A DNA stretch of 64,000 nucleotides from Aporrectodea caliginosa (lineage: Eukaryota > Annelida > Clitellata > Crassiclitellata > Lumbricidae). The position numbers and the translations under genes were made by a program. Shown here piece after piece: positions 11,480-22,800 of this stretch. Positions within the stretch are counted from its first letter, which is position 1. The number at the start of each line of letters is the position of its first letter. Below the pieces are notes generated by a model. The model was not told where the DNA came from, did not search any database, and saw nothing but the letters and a program-made list of their open reading frames with translations. Location: the NCBI GenBank assembly GCA_020284085.1, contig JACEVL010000004.1, positions 1,363,807 to 1,427,806 on the forward strand. The letters are read 5' to 3'.

Positions 11480-12390
11480 CAGCACAGGTAGGGGAATCGT
11501 GCCTGTGGTTTGGCCTGCACGTGAAAATATGTAGACAGAGCGACGCCGACCGAAAGGCTACTTAAGTGTAGAGTTTGACTGTAAGAGAGCTCGGCTCAGC
11601 TCGGTCGGTCGGTGTCGCTGCTGGAAGATGTACTCATGGTGCTGTGACGAATAAAACGGAAGTCAACCCAGTGTCGCTTCTTCTGTTGATCGATAACCCC
11701 GCATCTCGGGCGATCAACCCACGCTACAATTGTATGACAGCAAGAATGTGCTTCTGGAACTAAAGTACTCGTTCCTCTTAATACGACAGCATTTAGGTTG
11801 AACTTTCGCAAATCCAAAACCGCGAGTACATCTGTATTTGAAACAATACAAGACAACTGTACCGGTGTATGATACAATACAATGCAACTGTGTTTGAGAC
11901 AGTAGGATACAATACAAACTGCATTTGATATCGCCCTTCTTCCAAAGTTCCGAAGTGCACGCGCGAACATGCGACATAACATCCTTGTCGCAGATAATTT
12001 GTGAGTGAAAGACTTGCTCAAGGTACTTACACAGTGACCGAGTGGATGCGCTCAAACCCATAAAACTCTCAACGTTCCAAGTCACTCGGTCTAACAAATC
12101 GGCTACCGTGCTCCATGGTATAATTAGTTGCTCTCGAATTGGAGTGTTTAAAATTTATGATAAAATAAAAGTTACATACAGTCATACAATGATAAACATA
12201 CAAAGCACTTAAACATACACACGCGAATTTATTACATACTGTACGTAGAAAAACTTTTCTATGGATCCGAGTACACTCTTGAATAGGCATAATATGAATA
12301 GGGCGTTCTCCGGAAACGACGCGCATCGCTGCCCGGGCGGTGTGAGAAATGAGCAAGGGCTGCTAGGGTGGACCCCGTAAGCGACGAATT
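11480..12390. other. No gene recognised
   Basis: Several overlapping frames of about 60-140 codons exist on both strands, but none shows a conserved motif, signal peptide or splice context I can support. ACAATACAA repeats occur near 11860-11915. Confidence 0.4.
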
Positions 12391-12394
12391 TAGA

Positions 12395-12960
12395 TTTAGA
12401 ATGGCCACGTGGAACGTGAGAGACTGACGGGGAGAAAAACCATCGATGTAATGCAGAGATGGGCAGTAAACATTCTGTGCTGCAGGAGGTCATATGGACG
12501 GGGCAGGGAGCCAGATAACTAGGAAATGGATACAAACAGTTGTACAGTGGGGTGGAGACAAGAGAAATGGAGTGAGAGTAAAACTGGACCTGGAGATGAA
12601 GGAGAGAGTGGTGGTTGTTACGAGACACAGTGATAGACTAATGGTGATAAGTCTGGTTATACAAGGACAGATATTCAATGTGGTTTAGGGATATGGACCA
12701 CAGACTGGATGTACACAGGAGTGAGGACAGGAAGCAAACCAGAGACTGCAAGGCAATACCAGAGGAAGCAATTGTCAATCAGCTCTAGTCATGGACATGT
12801 TAGTGCAGACTCAACACCAAAAAGGACAAAATATCAGGCAAAAAAGCGCATAAGAACATTGAAGCTGGAGATATATTGACCGAAGAGACACCTACAAATT
12901 GTGTGTGGATCAGAAGAGGTTAAATGGAATAGACTAAAGAACGACATGATGGAGGTAGCA
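12395..12960 (+). pseudogene. LINE endonuclease fragment (RTE/CFDP2-like)
   Basis: The region opens with a frame reading MATWNVR, the N-terminal motif of APE-type LINE endonucleases. A segment near 12600-12688 reads VVVVTRHSDRLMVISLVIQG then QIFNVV, matching the conserved endonuclease stretch found in RTE-type LINEs and craniofacial-development-protein-2-like copies. Frames shift and stops intervene, so it is a dead fragment. Confidence 0.65.
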
Positions 12961-13642
12961 AAGAAGGTATGTAGCACGAGAAGAAGTTAGAAGAGACAGG
13001 AACGAGAAACTTGGAATTGAAGATAATCACATCAAAGCAAACATATCTCAGTCAAGAGCCCTACATTGTCAATGTAACGAGAAACTTGGAAACAATCATT
13101 AATTTAGCTTGATAATAATAATAACTAATAGTAATAATAATACCCCTAATGGCTGACCGCCCGGATGGATTATTTCAAGCCTGAATGAGATAATTATATT
13201 ACACATACATTATATTACATACATAGATTACATAGCATGTATGCTACTATGGCATTGTCAATGTATATGCGATCTCAATAGTATAATATTGGGGTCATTG
13301 CAGTTTACTGATAAATCCTGACGCAGACTTTCTGATTAATCAAAACCACCTGTACTCAGATGGTATCTTCTGAGTAAGACAAACTTCAGATTAATGTACG
13401 AGTATTTATAGAACACATCGAATCAGTTTCATCTGCACCATTGTAAAGCAATCTCTCGTTGACACTTCTTCTATTCTGCCTCTCCCCATTTTAATTCTCC
13501 TCAAACCAGTGATGATAAAAACGACAAAAGCAACAGCTACGATATAATACAGTTGAAAGACGATGACGACGACGACGACGATGACGATAATGATAGATGG
13601 TTGTAGTGGATAATAGTAGTGGTGGTGATGGTGGTGGTGGTA

Positions 13643-13677
<35 letters not shown>

Positions 13678-13678
<1 letters not shown>

Positions 13679-13966
13679 GGGCGCGGTGGTGTAGGGTATG
13701 TTCGGTGCCTTGCAACCGGCGGGTTGCGGGTTCGAATCCACCTCAAAAGGGGGTATATTTGGTGCCCTTGCAGCCGGAGGGTTGCGGGTTCGAATCTACC
13801 TCAAGCCGCCGCGTAGGGACCCTGGGCAAGTCCTTCACTCGCAATTGCTCATGCGCTTCGGCGTGAAACTCCGATTCAGTGTCCGCGCTGTAGTCGGGAG
13901 CGCCTCTGAGTAGAAATCTTGAAGGGGCGCTATATAATATATCTGAAATGAAATGAAAATGAAATG
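13678..13966 (+). mobile_element. tRNA-derived SINE with duplicated box B
   Basis: The head contains GGTGTAGGGTA (box A position) and a perfect pol III box B, GGTTCGAATCC, at 13729-13739. A second box B-like GGTTCGAATCT follows at 13787-13797, so about 58 bp of the head is duplicated. The body contains GGACCCTGGGCAAGTCCTTC and the tail ends GGGGCGCTATATAATATAT followed by GAAAT and AAT repeats. Confidence 0.8.
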
Positions 13967-13967
13967 A

Positions 13968-14126
<159 letters not shown>

Positions 14127-14299
14127 CTGGGGGAATGAAGTACCTCAGGGCATTTTAAATTTAAAATAATAATAATAATATAGTCGCATATTATTGTTAG
14201 GCTGAGAGCTAGACTGTGGTATATTGCTGGAGTTTGAACTCGATCCTTGACTGTGGCATTATGCTGCCACGTAGGCCAATAATACCCTTATTATTATTG

Positions 14300-14515
14300 T
14301 AGTTCTACGCTCTGTGGTTGTAAAGCCTAGGGGTTTCTTTGCAACCACAGAGCGCTCGCCTTGCAATGCGGAGAGTAGACTACGGGTGTTTCGAGCCTCC
14401 CCTGAGACTTTCAGTGTGTAGGGATCTTGAGAAAGTCCTTCACCACACTACTGCTCTGCGCCATTGATTGATGCTTAACATTAGATAGCGGCGCTTAAAT
14501 GCATAATTATATTAA
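14300..14515 (+). mobile_element. Second, diverged SINE copy
   Basis: It shares the SINE layout: GCGCTCGCCTTGCAATGCGG near the head, a degraded box B (GGTGTTTCGAGCCTCCC), a body with GGGATCTTGAGAAAGTCC, and a tail AGATAGCGGCGCTTAAAT. Confidence 0.55.
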
Positions 14516-14809
14516 AACAATAACTCATGTACTTGCGTAAACTTGTACAAGGTATAATAATTATGAAAGATTGCATATCTTCTTGATTAAGACGAAATGG
14601 CACAAATTATATACGCTGATGTAATCAGGACATAATCGCAGAGTCAAACGTATCTCATTTGAATATTTCTTCGTATGATAGTTGGACGTCCATTAAAAAT
14701 GGAGAATGAGTTTCAATGTGTCTAAGAGACCCAGCAATGTCAACTGCACACTGCTCCTCGATATGACTACTTGAACTGGTTAGTAAAAATGTCAGGCAGG
14801 CCTATTAGA

Positions 14810-15290
14810 TTGCAATCGGGGTAACCGCGGTAACCGAGGTAAATCCCGCGATAATGGGGACAACAATTGCGGTAATACCGCGGTAATGGGGTTTACTCGC
14901 GCGGTAATACCGCGGTAATGGGGAATGAGCTGGCAATAAACCCGGCAGATGTAAAGAACTTGAGAACTGATCAGGAGATTTTTATTTCCTGAAGCCTACT
15001 AGTCAGAAATAGTCAGGACTTGGTTAATGCAAACTGTCGATAAGATAATAACAGACTAATGCAGTAAGCAATACAAATAACTTTGTGAGCTAAAACATGT
15101 TATTTTTCAAATTTGAATTGGTGTAAACTTTTTGCGGGGAATGTGATGTCTTCCTGGGGGGTGGGGTGGGGTGGGGAGAAAACCTGGATGGGGGATGGGG
15201 CGGGGATGGGGACAAACCATGCGGGAATGGGGAAGATTTACCTGCTGCGGGGCCGGGATGGGGACGAGATTGTCTCCCCGCGTCAGTCTC
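14810..15290. repeat. GC-rich short-word arrays (possible hAT element)
   Basis: Left part: repeated CCGCGGTAATGGGG and GGTAACCGCGGTAACC words. Right part: GGGATGGGG and GGGGTGGGG words ending CGCGTCAGTCTCTAG. Organisation matches the subterminal arrays of the hAT elements in this window, but no clear 8-bp duplication was found. Confidence 0.45.
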
Positions 15291-15585
15291 TAGTTGACAC
15301 TACAAACTGCACGCTCCAGACAAGTCAAGCTCAAATGGACACCTTGGAAATGCCAGCTGCCCACTTTGCGTCACACAATACAATAGTTCAGGTCCTGGTG
15401 TGTATTTAATAAGTAAGTATCAGACAATTGGTTGAGCTTCTAAGTAAAGGCAAAACTGTAAGTTAATGTCAAAATGTAATGCACGTCGGTTATGTATCTA
15501 TAGTTAGCCTTCCTAGGCTGGCTTCTTATACGAACTTAAGCACAAATTCGCGGCCTGAAGCCTCGTCATATGGTACCGGTCTTCT

Positions 15586-17708
15586 TCAGTCTAGCTTATT
15601 CAAATGGGCATCCAAACAGTTTCGTCCAGAGATTTTGTGTGGTTGTGACTCACAGTAGATTGTGTTACTCGGGCACGATAAGCACGGATTATCTGACAAC
15701 ACAAAGAAAACAGAAAAATTAAATTTCACATTATGATGGGCATGTTGTAATTGTAATTGTAACTGTAATTATAAATCGTATTCGAACGTTTACAAAGCGC
15801 CACTCAGTGATTCAGAGGCGATCCCACACCAAGTCAGTGCTATCACTAGCAAATAAAATGGACTTCAGGCGTTTCCGAAACAAAGGAAGAGAAAGGCTGA
15901 GGAGATTTGTGTTTACCTGATGCCGTGTTTACTCTTAAGCCAGAAGATAATGACTTAAGTACAAAGTCATGAGAGCATTACGAAAGCGTCGTCGTTGAGT
16001 TCATGTGTTTTAAACGGCATAGTTTGTCTGTATGCATTCGCTGAGATCCAGCGTGCCTGTCCAGGCGTATAATCTCTGTGTGTGTTGCTGACCTATTTCG
16101 CAGTAGTGTCCGCCGTATCTGATGGTTGTCCATGTATCTACCGGACATTTGCAGCTTCTTCCATCGCCCCCGGAGACACACTGACCATTATTCCTACATG
16201 GCGTTTTCGTATTTGGGTGGCACTGATCGCTATCTACAAATAGATATTCACAGAACAATTAAAACTCCAGAGCAATCAAAGCTATTCATATCTCGATGAC
16301 GGTCTTATCAAGCTACAAAAATATTATAGGATATTATTTGGCTTATTAACGTTATGGTCATGGTGATAACTTGAACAGTGATTTAAAAGTTGCCGAACAC
16401 GGTTAGCACTGGAATTGGCACCGCACGAAAACTATCCCATTAAGCGAACTCATCCTGAAATCATTGTATTGTATTGTATTTAAACATTTATAAAGCGCCG
16501 CTAACAGTGAGCACCAATCAGAGGCGCTTTATAAATGTTGCGAAAGTCCTCGAGAATAAAAATAAGTTTTGAGGTAGCGAAAAGATGAAGCAGGACCACC
16601 GGATAGTATGGTAGAGCGAACAAAGGGAGAAGTTGATTCCATAGCGAAGGGCCAATGCAGGCAAAGGCAACGACTGAGCTATTTCCGTTCTCACACGAGG
16701 AACAAAAAGGTCAAGGAACAATGAATAGACTGTGAGTTGAGTTGTCCAAGAAGGTGTCCGGCTACGTTGTTTTAGTCTTGTTTGCGATTCAGAGGAAACA
16801 TTGTCCGTCGTCCAGTAACAGCTGATCTAATGACTTCTATGGCGACGTTGTCATGGTGATGAAGACATCAGTTGACGTGTCGCTTCGAGTGAAATTATTG
16901 CAATAAACAATTAAATTCCACTGGATCATAAGCTAAACTCCACCGGTGTCTATACTCCCGCAGTACCAGTCCTAAGCCTGGATGAGTAGGAGGGCGACAC
17001 AAATCACCTCTGCTATGCAGTGTGATTCTCGTTAACGATAACGATAACGAAAATGTTCGTTAACGAAAATAAAATGATTTTGTTAACGATAACTATAACT
17101 ATAACTAAAAATATCATTAATTATAACTATAACGAAAATAACACTAACGAAAATTCATCTTTACTTTCGTTAATGCAAAAAATAAAAATAGGAAGTGCAA
17201 TATGGACGATTCGACATAAATGAGAACGAAAAAATGCGATATTTTTATTATGCAATTTGTCAGTTGCTTTGAAAACTCGTGTATTCATGAAGTTGAATGC
17301 ACCCATGCTTCAAAGGCTTTCAAAGCTCTGTGCAAATTGTGAAACAGCGTGTTAATACGCACAATTTTGCTTATAGCCTTAATTATTGTAACTAAGTAGT
17401 AACTAAAAATTAACTAAAATAAAAATCCATTAACTATAACTATAACTATAACTAAAAATAATACTAACTATAACTATAACTATAACTAAAATAAAAAAAA
17501 CCATTAACTATAACTGTAACTATAACTAAAATAAAATCTGTAAGGAGAATCACACTGCTGCTATGAGACTGCATCATAGGTCTAATCACTCATGCTGCAC
17601 GGTTCTGTAAGTACAAAACAACTGTAAGTTTATAATTCCAGAAGTGCATGAACCTGGCTTAGCGCTTTCGTGAAGTTCTTGTAAGGCGCTATATAAATGG
17701 CCATATAA

Positions 17709-17741
<33 letters not shown>

Positions 17742-19744
17742 CACACATACATACAACCATGAAACTGCATGCATTGCTTATGCTGTCATGAAACAGTTTA
17801 ACTGGAGTGCACATAGCTCTTACCCCACTGGCAGTGAAGTCCTCGGTATCCAGGCTGACACAAGCATAAGAAACCCCCGCCGAGAGGTTTATCATCCAGT
17901 CGACAAGTTGCACCGTTCTTACACGGACTCGGATTGCACAGGAGGCTGGAACCAGTTAATCATAACGAACAGGTTCACTAGCAGCCATTAACGAATTCAT
18001 TTGCTTTGATCAGTGAATAGATTCATTAAAAAACGAAGACAAAAGCAACTGTAAGAACTTTAGTGCAAAATGTCGAATTTTTAAATAATCGGATATATTA
18101 TGCGGAAATATTACGTCTATATAACCAACTTTCTGAACCACAACAAGGTAAGATTGTCAATTGTCATTCATCATTAATCATTACTAAATAGTTATTTAGT
18201 CATTAGGTACTTAATAGTTGTGCCAGAAAAAGTACTACTGTAGATTATGCCCGGCTTCGCCGTTGTTTGCAAGCAACGGTATCCGGACATTTCCCTCCAG
18301 GACATTGTAATGTAATGTAATGTAACAAGACATTTATATTGTAATGTAACAAGACATTTATATAGTAGGTAACTTAAGAGTCTCATGAAGCTGTCAAATT
18401 CCCCCCCAACAGCAAGTAGGTAACTCTACCATTGTCCATGATAACTGTCATTAATACTTGTATTGAAGCATGGACCTTCTTTCATCAATCCAACTTCTAT
18501 TTAAGCGAAGAATTTCTTTCATCAATCCAGCTTCTATTTAAGGAAAGGAATTTCTTTCATCAATCCAACTTCTATTAAAGTAAAGAATTATTTTAATTAG
18601 CAACTTCGGGTGGAAATGTACGGGGTGAAATGTCCGAAGGGGGGGTATCCTAGATCCGAAAGCAACACTTTTAGGTGAAAGTGTATTTTAGCGTATTGAA
18701 TTTCCCCCCATTTCAGCATTGTTATTTTTTATCAATCCAACTTCTACTTTAGTAAGAATCTTTTTTATAAACCCAGCTTCGATTTAGGCAAGAAGTCCTT
18801 TCATCTTTCCAGCTTCCATTTAAGCAGGAATTATTTTTCACCAATACAACTTCTATTTAAATAAGAATTATTTCTCATCAATCCAGCTTCTATGTACGCC
18901 AAATTCTTTTCATAAATCCCACTTCTCTTTAAGCAAAAATTATTTTTATCAAATCTACTTCTTATTAACAAGAATTCTTTTCGTCAATCCAGCTTCCATT
19001 TCACGAATTTTGAAACCGATGCAATGACCAAAAATGAAATAAGCTAAAATGCACTAGCAACAGAAACTATCTTCATTATTTTCTGGTAGAACTGTAGTAG
19101 GACTATTATTACTCTAGTAAACAGTCATTGACCCTCTCTGCATTATTACAGGGCACTTGACCTCTGTTATTGTGAATAATTATGTTTCACGTTTGTCAAA
19201 AAAGGTTCTTAAAATGATGGAAAAAGTTTCACTAAATATTTTTAGTTTAGTTAACTTATGTACAAAATCAGTTGTCAACTTTTAGTTAAACTTTTTTATT
19301 TTAGTTGAAAAATAGTTATAGTTTAACTGAAAAAATAATTAGTGCCCCTCACTGCCTATATTAGCTAGTATAATTACGTATCAACACCTTTATACACAGG
19401 TGGGCCATATAGGCCTCACAGATTTACATAACTATATACAAATATACGTGAACATAAAGAGGCAAAATCCACAGACAAAATTCTATCGTATGAATGGATC
19501 AGATGCAGGAGAAAGGGAAGGCGGTCGTACAGGTATCGATCCCACGTCCTACTTAATTTCAGGCCAAATATTAATATTATTAACCTGTTATTATCAATGG
19601 CCCAAATGGTACACGGACTAATGTATGAAATGCGCATTTGTGAGAAACAATAATTGTGTATTATGTCTCCTCACCTGTTGTCGTTTGTGGAACCAGAATG
19701 CAAACGTACATCAAAAGGACCGTGAGCTGCGTGTCATGTGCCAT
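15586..19744 (-). CDS. Small secreted protein with two EGF domains
   Basis: Supported exons: 19675-19744 (ATG, hydrophobic signal segment [14 protein letters not shown], donor CAG/GTGAGG), 17824-17945 (EGF domain, donor GTAAGA), 16093-16233 (EGF domain starting DSDQC, donor GTCAGC) and 15586-15692 (acceptor with a long pyrimidine tract, then DNPCLSC..C..C and a TGA stop). Both EGF exons have six cysteines in C-C-C-CxC-C order, for example [11 protein letters not shown] then [14 protein letters not shown]. Exons two to four join in phase 1. Exon one ends in phase 1 but the next exon starts in phase 2, so either one small exon between 17.9 and 19.7 kb is missing from my model or exon one belongs to another transcript. 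Role unknown; an extracellular location is expected. Confidence 0.68.
16485..16535. repeat. GCGCTATATAAA-family repeat tail
   Basis: Short blocks around AAAGCGCCGCT/GGCGCTTTATAAA. Related blocks lie near 11058, 13925, 14487, 15790, 17690 and 25380, and look like 3' ends of one SINE superfamily. Confidence 0.5.
17018..17557. mobile_element. Non-autonomous hAT element, GTTAACGATAAC words
   Basis: Ends CAGTGTGATTCTC and GAGAATCACACTG, flanked by a perfect 8-bp duplication CTGCTATG (17010-17017 and 17558-17565). The interior is mostly degenerate CGATAACGATAACG and CTATAACTATAAC word arrays around a short unique core. It lies in an intron of the EGF gene. Confidence 0.88.
17713..17755. repeat. 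AT/AC microsatellite
   Basis: TATATATATATACACACACA run next to a GCGCTATATAAAT SINE-tail remnant. Confidence 0.85.
18475..19015. repeat. AATCCAGCTTC-family array
   Basis: About ten degenerate units of 32-45 bp built on TCAATCCAACTTCTATTTAA plus an A/T-rich link. The array is interrupted by a GGGGGG-containing segment at 18600-18720. The family recurs at 22.5, 40.6, 55.6-56.8 and 60.3-61.2 kb. Confidence 0.85.
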
Positions 19745-19856
19745 CGTAGGTCTGTCTCGGTTCTGCAGCTGAACAGATTCTTCTTCTGAAAGATGTCTGT
19801 TCCTCCTTGCATCAATTTTTATATCAGCCGCCGATAAAGTCATTAGCATAGAACAT

Positions 19857-20190
19857 TATGTCACGAAGTTCATTTACTCAATTCGATTTTGATGGTAGGC
19901 CCATTCAATCGATGCGAGCGTTGTTATTCAACGTCTTCAAAAAACAGTCAATCAACATTCGTTTCTTCGTAAAATGTAAATTGACACAGAGGTAACCTGG
20001 GAACAAGAATCCTTAAGTAGTTGCTTTTTGAGAAATTTTGTTGGTTTATTACATGCCGCAGTATTTCATGAAGTTCATTTATTCAGTTTGGTTTTTAATG
20101 GGATTCAACCGATGCGAGCGTTGGTCTTCAAGGTCTTCCGAAATATATGCAGCAGTAGTTCATGAAGTTCAGTTATTCTTATGATCTCTA
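19857..20190. repeat. Degenerate direct repeats, about 190-bp spacing
   Basis: Blocks containing ATGAAGTTCATTTA, then TTCAA-CGATGCGAGCGTTG and a CTTCAA-GTCTTC segment appear near 19860 and 20065, with a shorter third near 20158. Confidence 0.55.
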
Positions 20191-20459
20191 GTTCGAGGTC
20201 TGATTTAGTAATGACATCCGGTGGTGTAGTCTGTTGTGTTTTGAACTTAAATTACCTGTCTACCGTTTTGATGAATGCATACGCAGAACGATTGTCTACC
20301 GATTAAGAGATGAGACTTAATCAGATATTGGTATGAAGTACAATTTATTAAGTGAACAGTGTTTCATGAAGTAGAAAGAGAGTCTATTGGTATAAAGTAG
20401 AAAGAGATGAGACTTAATCAATTTGCATGGTATGACGAAGAGAGATGTTAATCTCTCAA

Positions 20460-21140
20460 CGATTTAAATTCGTATTATTCATATATTCGTATTCTTTGCA
20501 CATTCGTGTCTTTCGCATATTGTAAAATTTCATGTATTGGTATAATTCATATAATCGAATATCTCGGATATTCGTGCAGTTAGCATATCCTGTGTCTGTG
20601 CGCTGTGCTCAGTCGCTTGTGTCAGTGTGTCCTCGGCTGAAAACTTACGTCTTTCAAATCGCTTATCCACCGTAGACTGTCTCTCTGGTTCTAACGGACT
20701 GATCTTCTAGATACTGACCTGATTAGGGATTGATTTTGATGTGCAATCGGTTGATGCCTTGCGCATTAGACACCAGCGCAATAGAAGTTGCTAATAACAT
20801 TACATTATATTACATCCGCATAATTGTTTCATTTTATCGTATATTTCGTTTATTTTTATATTTCCTGTTTTCGCATATTTAGCATATTTGTATTTGTTGT
20901 ATATTCGTATCTTTTACATAGTCTTATTATAATGTAAACGTATTTTCAATTTCTATATTCGTGTATTTCGCATTTTGTATAAATTGTATATTCTTACAGT
21001 TTATATGTTCGTATATTTCATATTATATATATTTATATACTTCGTATATATTCTAATCTTCGTCTATTCGAATATATTGTACATTCGTATTTGTAATCGT
21101 ATATTTGGAATTTCAGACATTTTAGAATATTTGAGGCGAC
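20460..21140. repeat. AT-rich word array (TATTCGTATATTTCG)
   Basis: Degenerate TTCGTAT/TATATTCG words on both sides of a LINE 3' end, ending near a TAGGGTGGTCC terminus-like sequence at 21150. It resembles the subterminal arrays of other elements here, but no target duplication was found. Confidence 0.5.
20590..20815 (+). mobile_element. LINE 3'-end fragment (same family as 28241-29482)
   Basis: It contains GCTGTGCTCAGTCGCTTGTG, CTGAAAACTTACGTCTTTCA, GCCTTGCGCATTAGACACC and GCAATAGAAGTTGCTAATAA, followed by ACATT repeats. These match the reverse complement of the 3' end of the larger LINE copy. Confidence 0.75.
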
Positions 21141-21344
21141 CTCTCAATTAGGGTGGTCCAAAAACAATATTTTAAGATAGAACCCAGGCCACACTCTCAG
21201 TTTGTTAGACCTGTCAATAGTATTATTGAGATAAAATTTCAGCATCTTATTCCAACTGGAAGACGGTGCTCAATGACATATAAATATCACCGTACCAGCT
21301 GTAGATCTTGATGGCGTAAAACTTGGTCAAACAACTCAACATTT

Positions 21345-22032
21345 GTCTCCATAGGCGACATCATCCAGCGCCTCTCCATTAGGCAACATCATCCAGTGCC
21401 TCTGCATAGGCGACATCATCCAGTGCCTCTCCATAGGCGACATCATCCAGTGCCTCTCCATAGGCGACATCATCCAGTGCCTCTGCATAGGCGACATCAT
21501 CCAGTGCCTCTCCATAGGCGACAGGATCCAGCGCCTCTCCATAGGCGACATCATTCAGCGCCTCTCCATAGGCGACAGCATCCAGCGCCTCTCCATAGGC
21601 GACAGGATCCAGCGCCTCTCCATAGGCGACAGAATCCAGCGCCTCTCCATAGGCGACATCATTCAGCGCCTCTCCATAGGCGACAGGATCCAGCGCCTCT
21701 CCATAGGCGACAGGATCCAGCGCCTCTCCATAGGCGACAGAATCCAGCGCCTCTCCATAGGCGACAGAATCCAGCGCCTCTCCATTGCTGACATCATCCA
21801 GCGTCTCTCCATAGGCGACATCATCCAGTGCCTCTCCATAGGCGACATCATCCAGTGCCTCTCCATAGGCGACATCATCCAGTGCCTCTCCATAGGCGAC
21901 ATCATCCAATGCCTCTCCATAGACAACTTCATCCAGCGCCTTTCCATTGGCGACATCATCCAGCGCCTCTCCATAGGCGACATCATCCAGCGCCTCTCCA
22001 TAGGCGACATCATCCAGCGCTTTACCATCGGC
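21345..22032. repeat. 27-bp minisatellite, about 25 copies
   Basis: The unit CCATAGGCGACATCATCCAG plus CGCCTCT repeats with few changes; ATCATC alternates with AGGATC, AGAATC and AGCATC. Because 27 is nine codons, long repetitive frames stay open on both strands (for example GEALDDVAY). I see no splice or homology evidence that it is translated. Confidence 0.95.
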
Positions 22033-22039
22033 TGTCACT

Positions 22040-22440
22040 CTCTGTCTGTGGATGGGTCAATTATCCGTTCGGTTTTCGGTTCGGAATCGGAATTGGCGAA
22101 ACTAGCAGGGCAACTATCTGGAATCGGAAATCAGTAAGACAAAATGCCAATCGACTCATCCTTAATCGGCATCTTCTGAACAAGGGCCGTGGACCGGTCA
22201 GTTTTGGCACCTCGGAACAGAAACCTTTCGACATGTCTGCAGAGGCATTAGAATCTGTTAAATCGAGAATCGCATCTGTGTCTCGCGAGACAATTCCGCG
22301 CAATCGGATGCTCCTTAACGAGGTGCGTGGACGAGTCATCTGTCCAAACTTCGCGATCGACTCAGCCTCTTCAACGACAGAGAAGTCGTCTTCACTAGCA
22401 TAAATCTTAATTTGCTGGTGGCAATGGATAAACCAGAAAT
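22040..22440. other. Unassigned open region after the minisatellite
   Basis: A plus-strand frame continues from the array to about 22403 and a shorter minus frame overlaps it. No domain is recognised, and start and splice evidence are absent. Confidence 0.3.
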
Positions 22441-22444
22441 TTCA

Positions 22445-22800
22445 TAAAACTGGTAATGTTCATTAACGGAGAATTATCATCAATCCCGCTTACATTTCAT
22501 CTAAAAGTTTTTTCAATCAATCCGGCTTCCATTTAATGAAAAAAATGTTCTCATAGGTCCTTCTTATACTTACGGACACAATTATATATTATTTTTAATT
22601 CAGCTTCTATTGCATCAAAAACTTAGTTTCAGCAATCCAGCTTCTATTTACAATGAAAATTATTTTCATCAATGCAACTTCTATTTAAACACAGAAATGG
22701 TTTCATGATGAATCTCACTCCCATTTAGGGAAACAATTTTCTTCATCTATCCGGCTTCCATTTTATTTTGACGATATAAAATAATTTACCAACCTAAACA
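22445..22800. repeat. AATCCAGCTTC-family copy
   Basis: Colinear with 60300-60690: CATTTCATCTAAAAG, CAATCCGGCTTCCATTTAAT, GCTTCTATTGCATCAAAAAC and the right flank ATAAAATAATTTACCAACCT. Confidence 0.85.

Noticed and set aside
11575..12356. Overlapping frames of 60-140 codons on both strands
   Set aside because: No motif, no signal peptide and no splice logic; likely chance in moderately GC-balanced DNA.
18475..19015. CRISPR-like array
   Set aside because: Units are degenerate without constant repeats separated by unique spacers, and the genome is eukaryotic.
21379..22038. Long minus frame of 219 codons (GEALDDVAY repeats)
   Set aside because: It is the 27-bp minisatellite read in one of several open frames; no splice or homology support.
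22061..22403. Plus-strand gene downstream of the minisatellite
   Set aside because: Frame opens inside the repeat, no recognised domain and no supporting splice sites.
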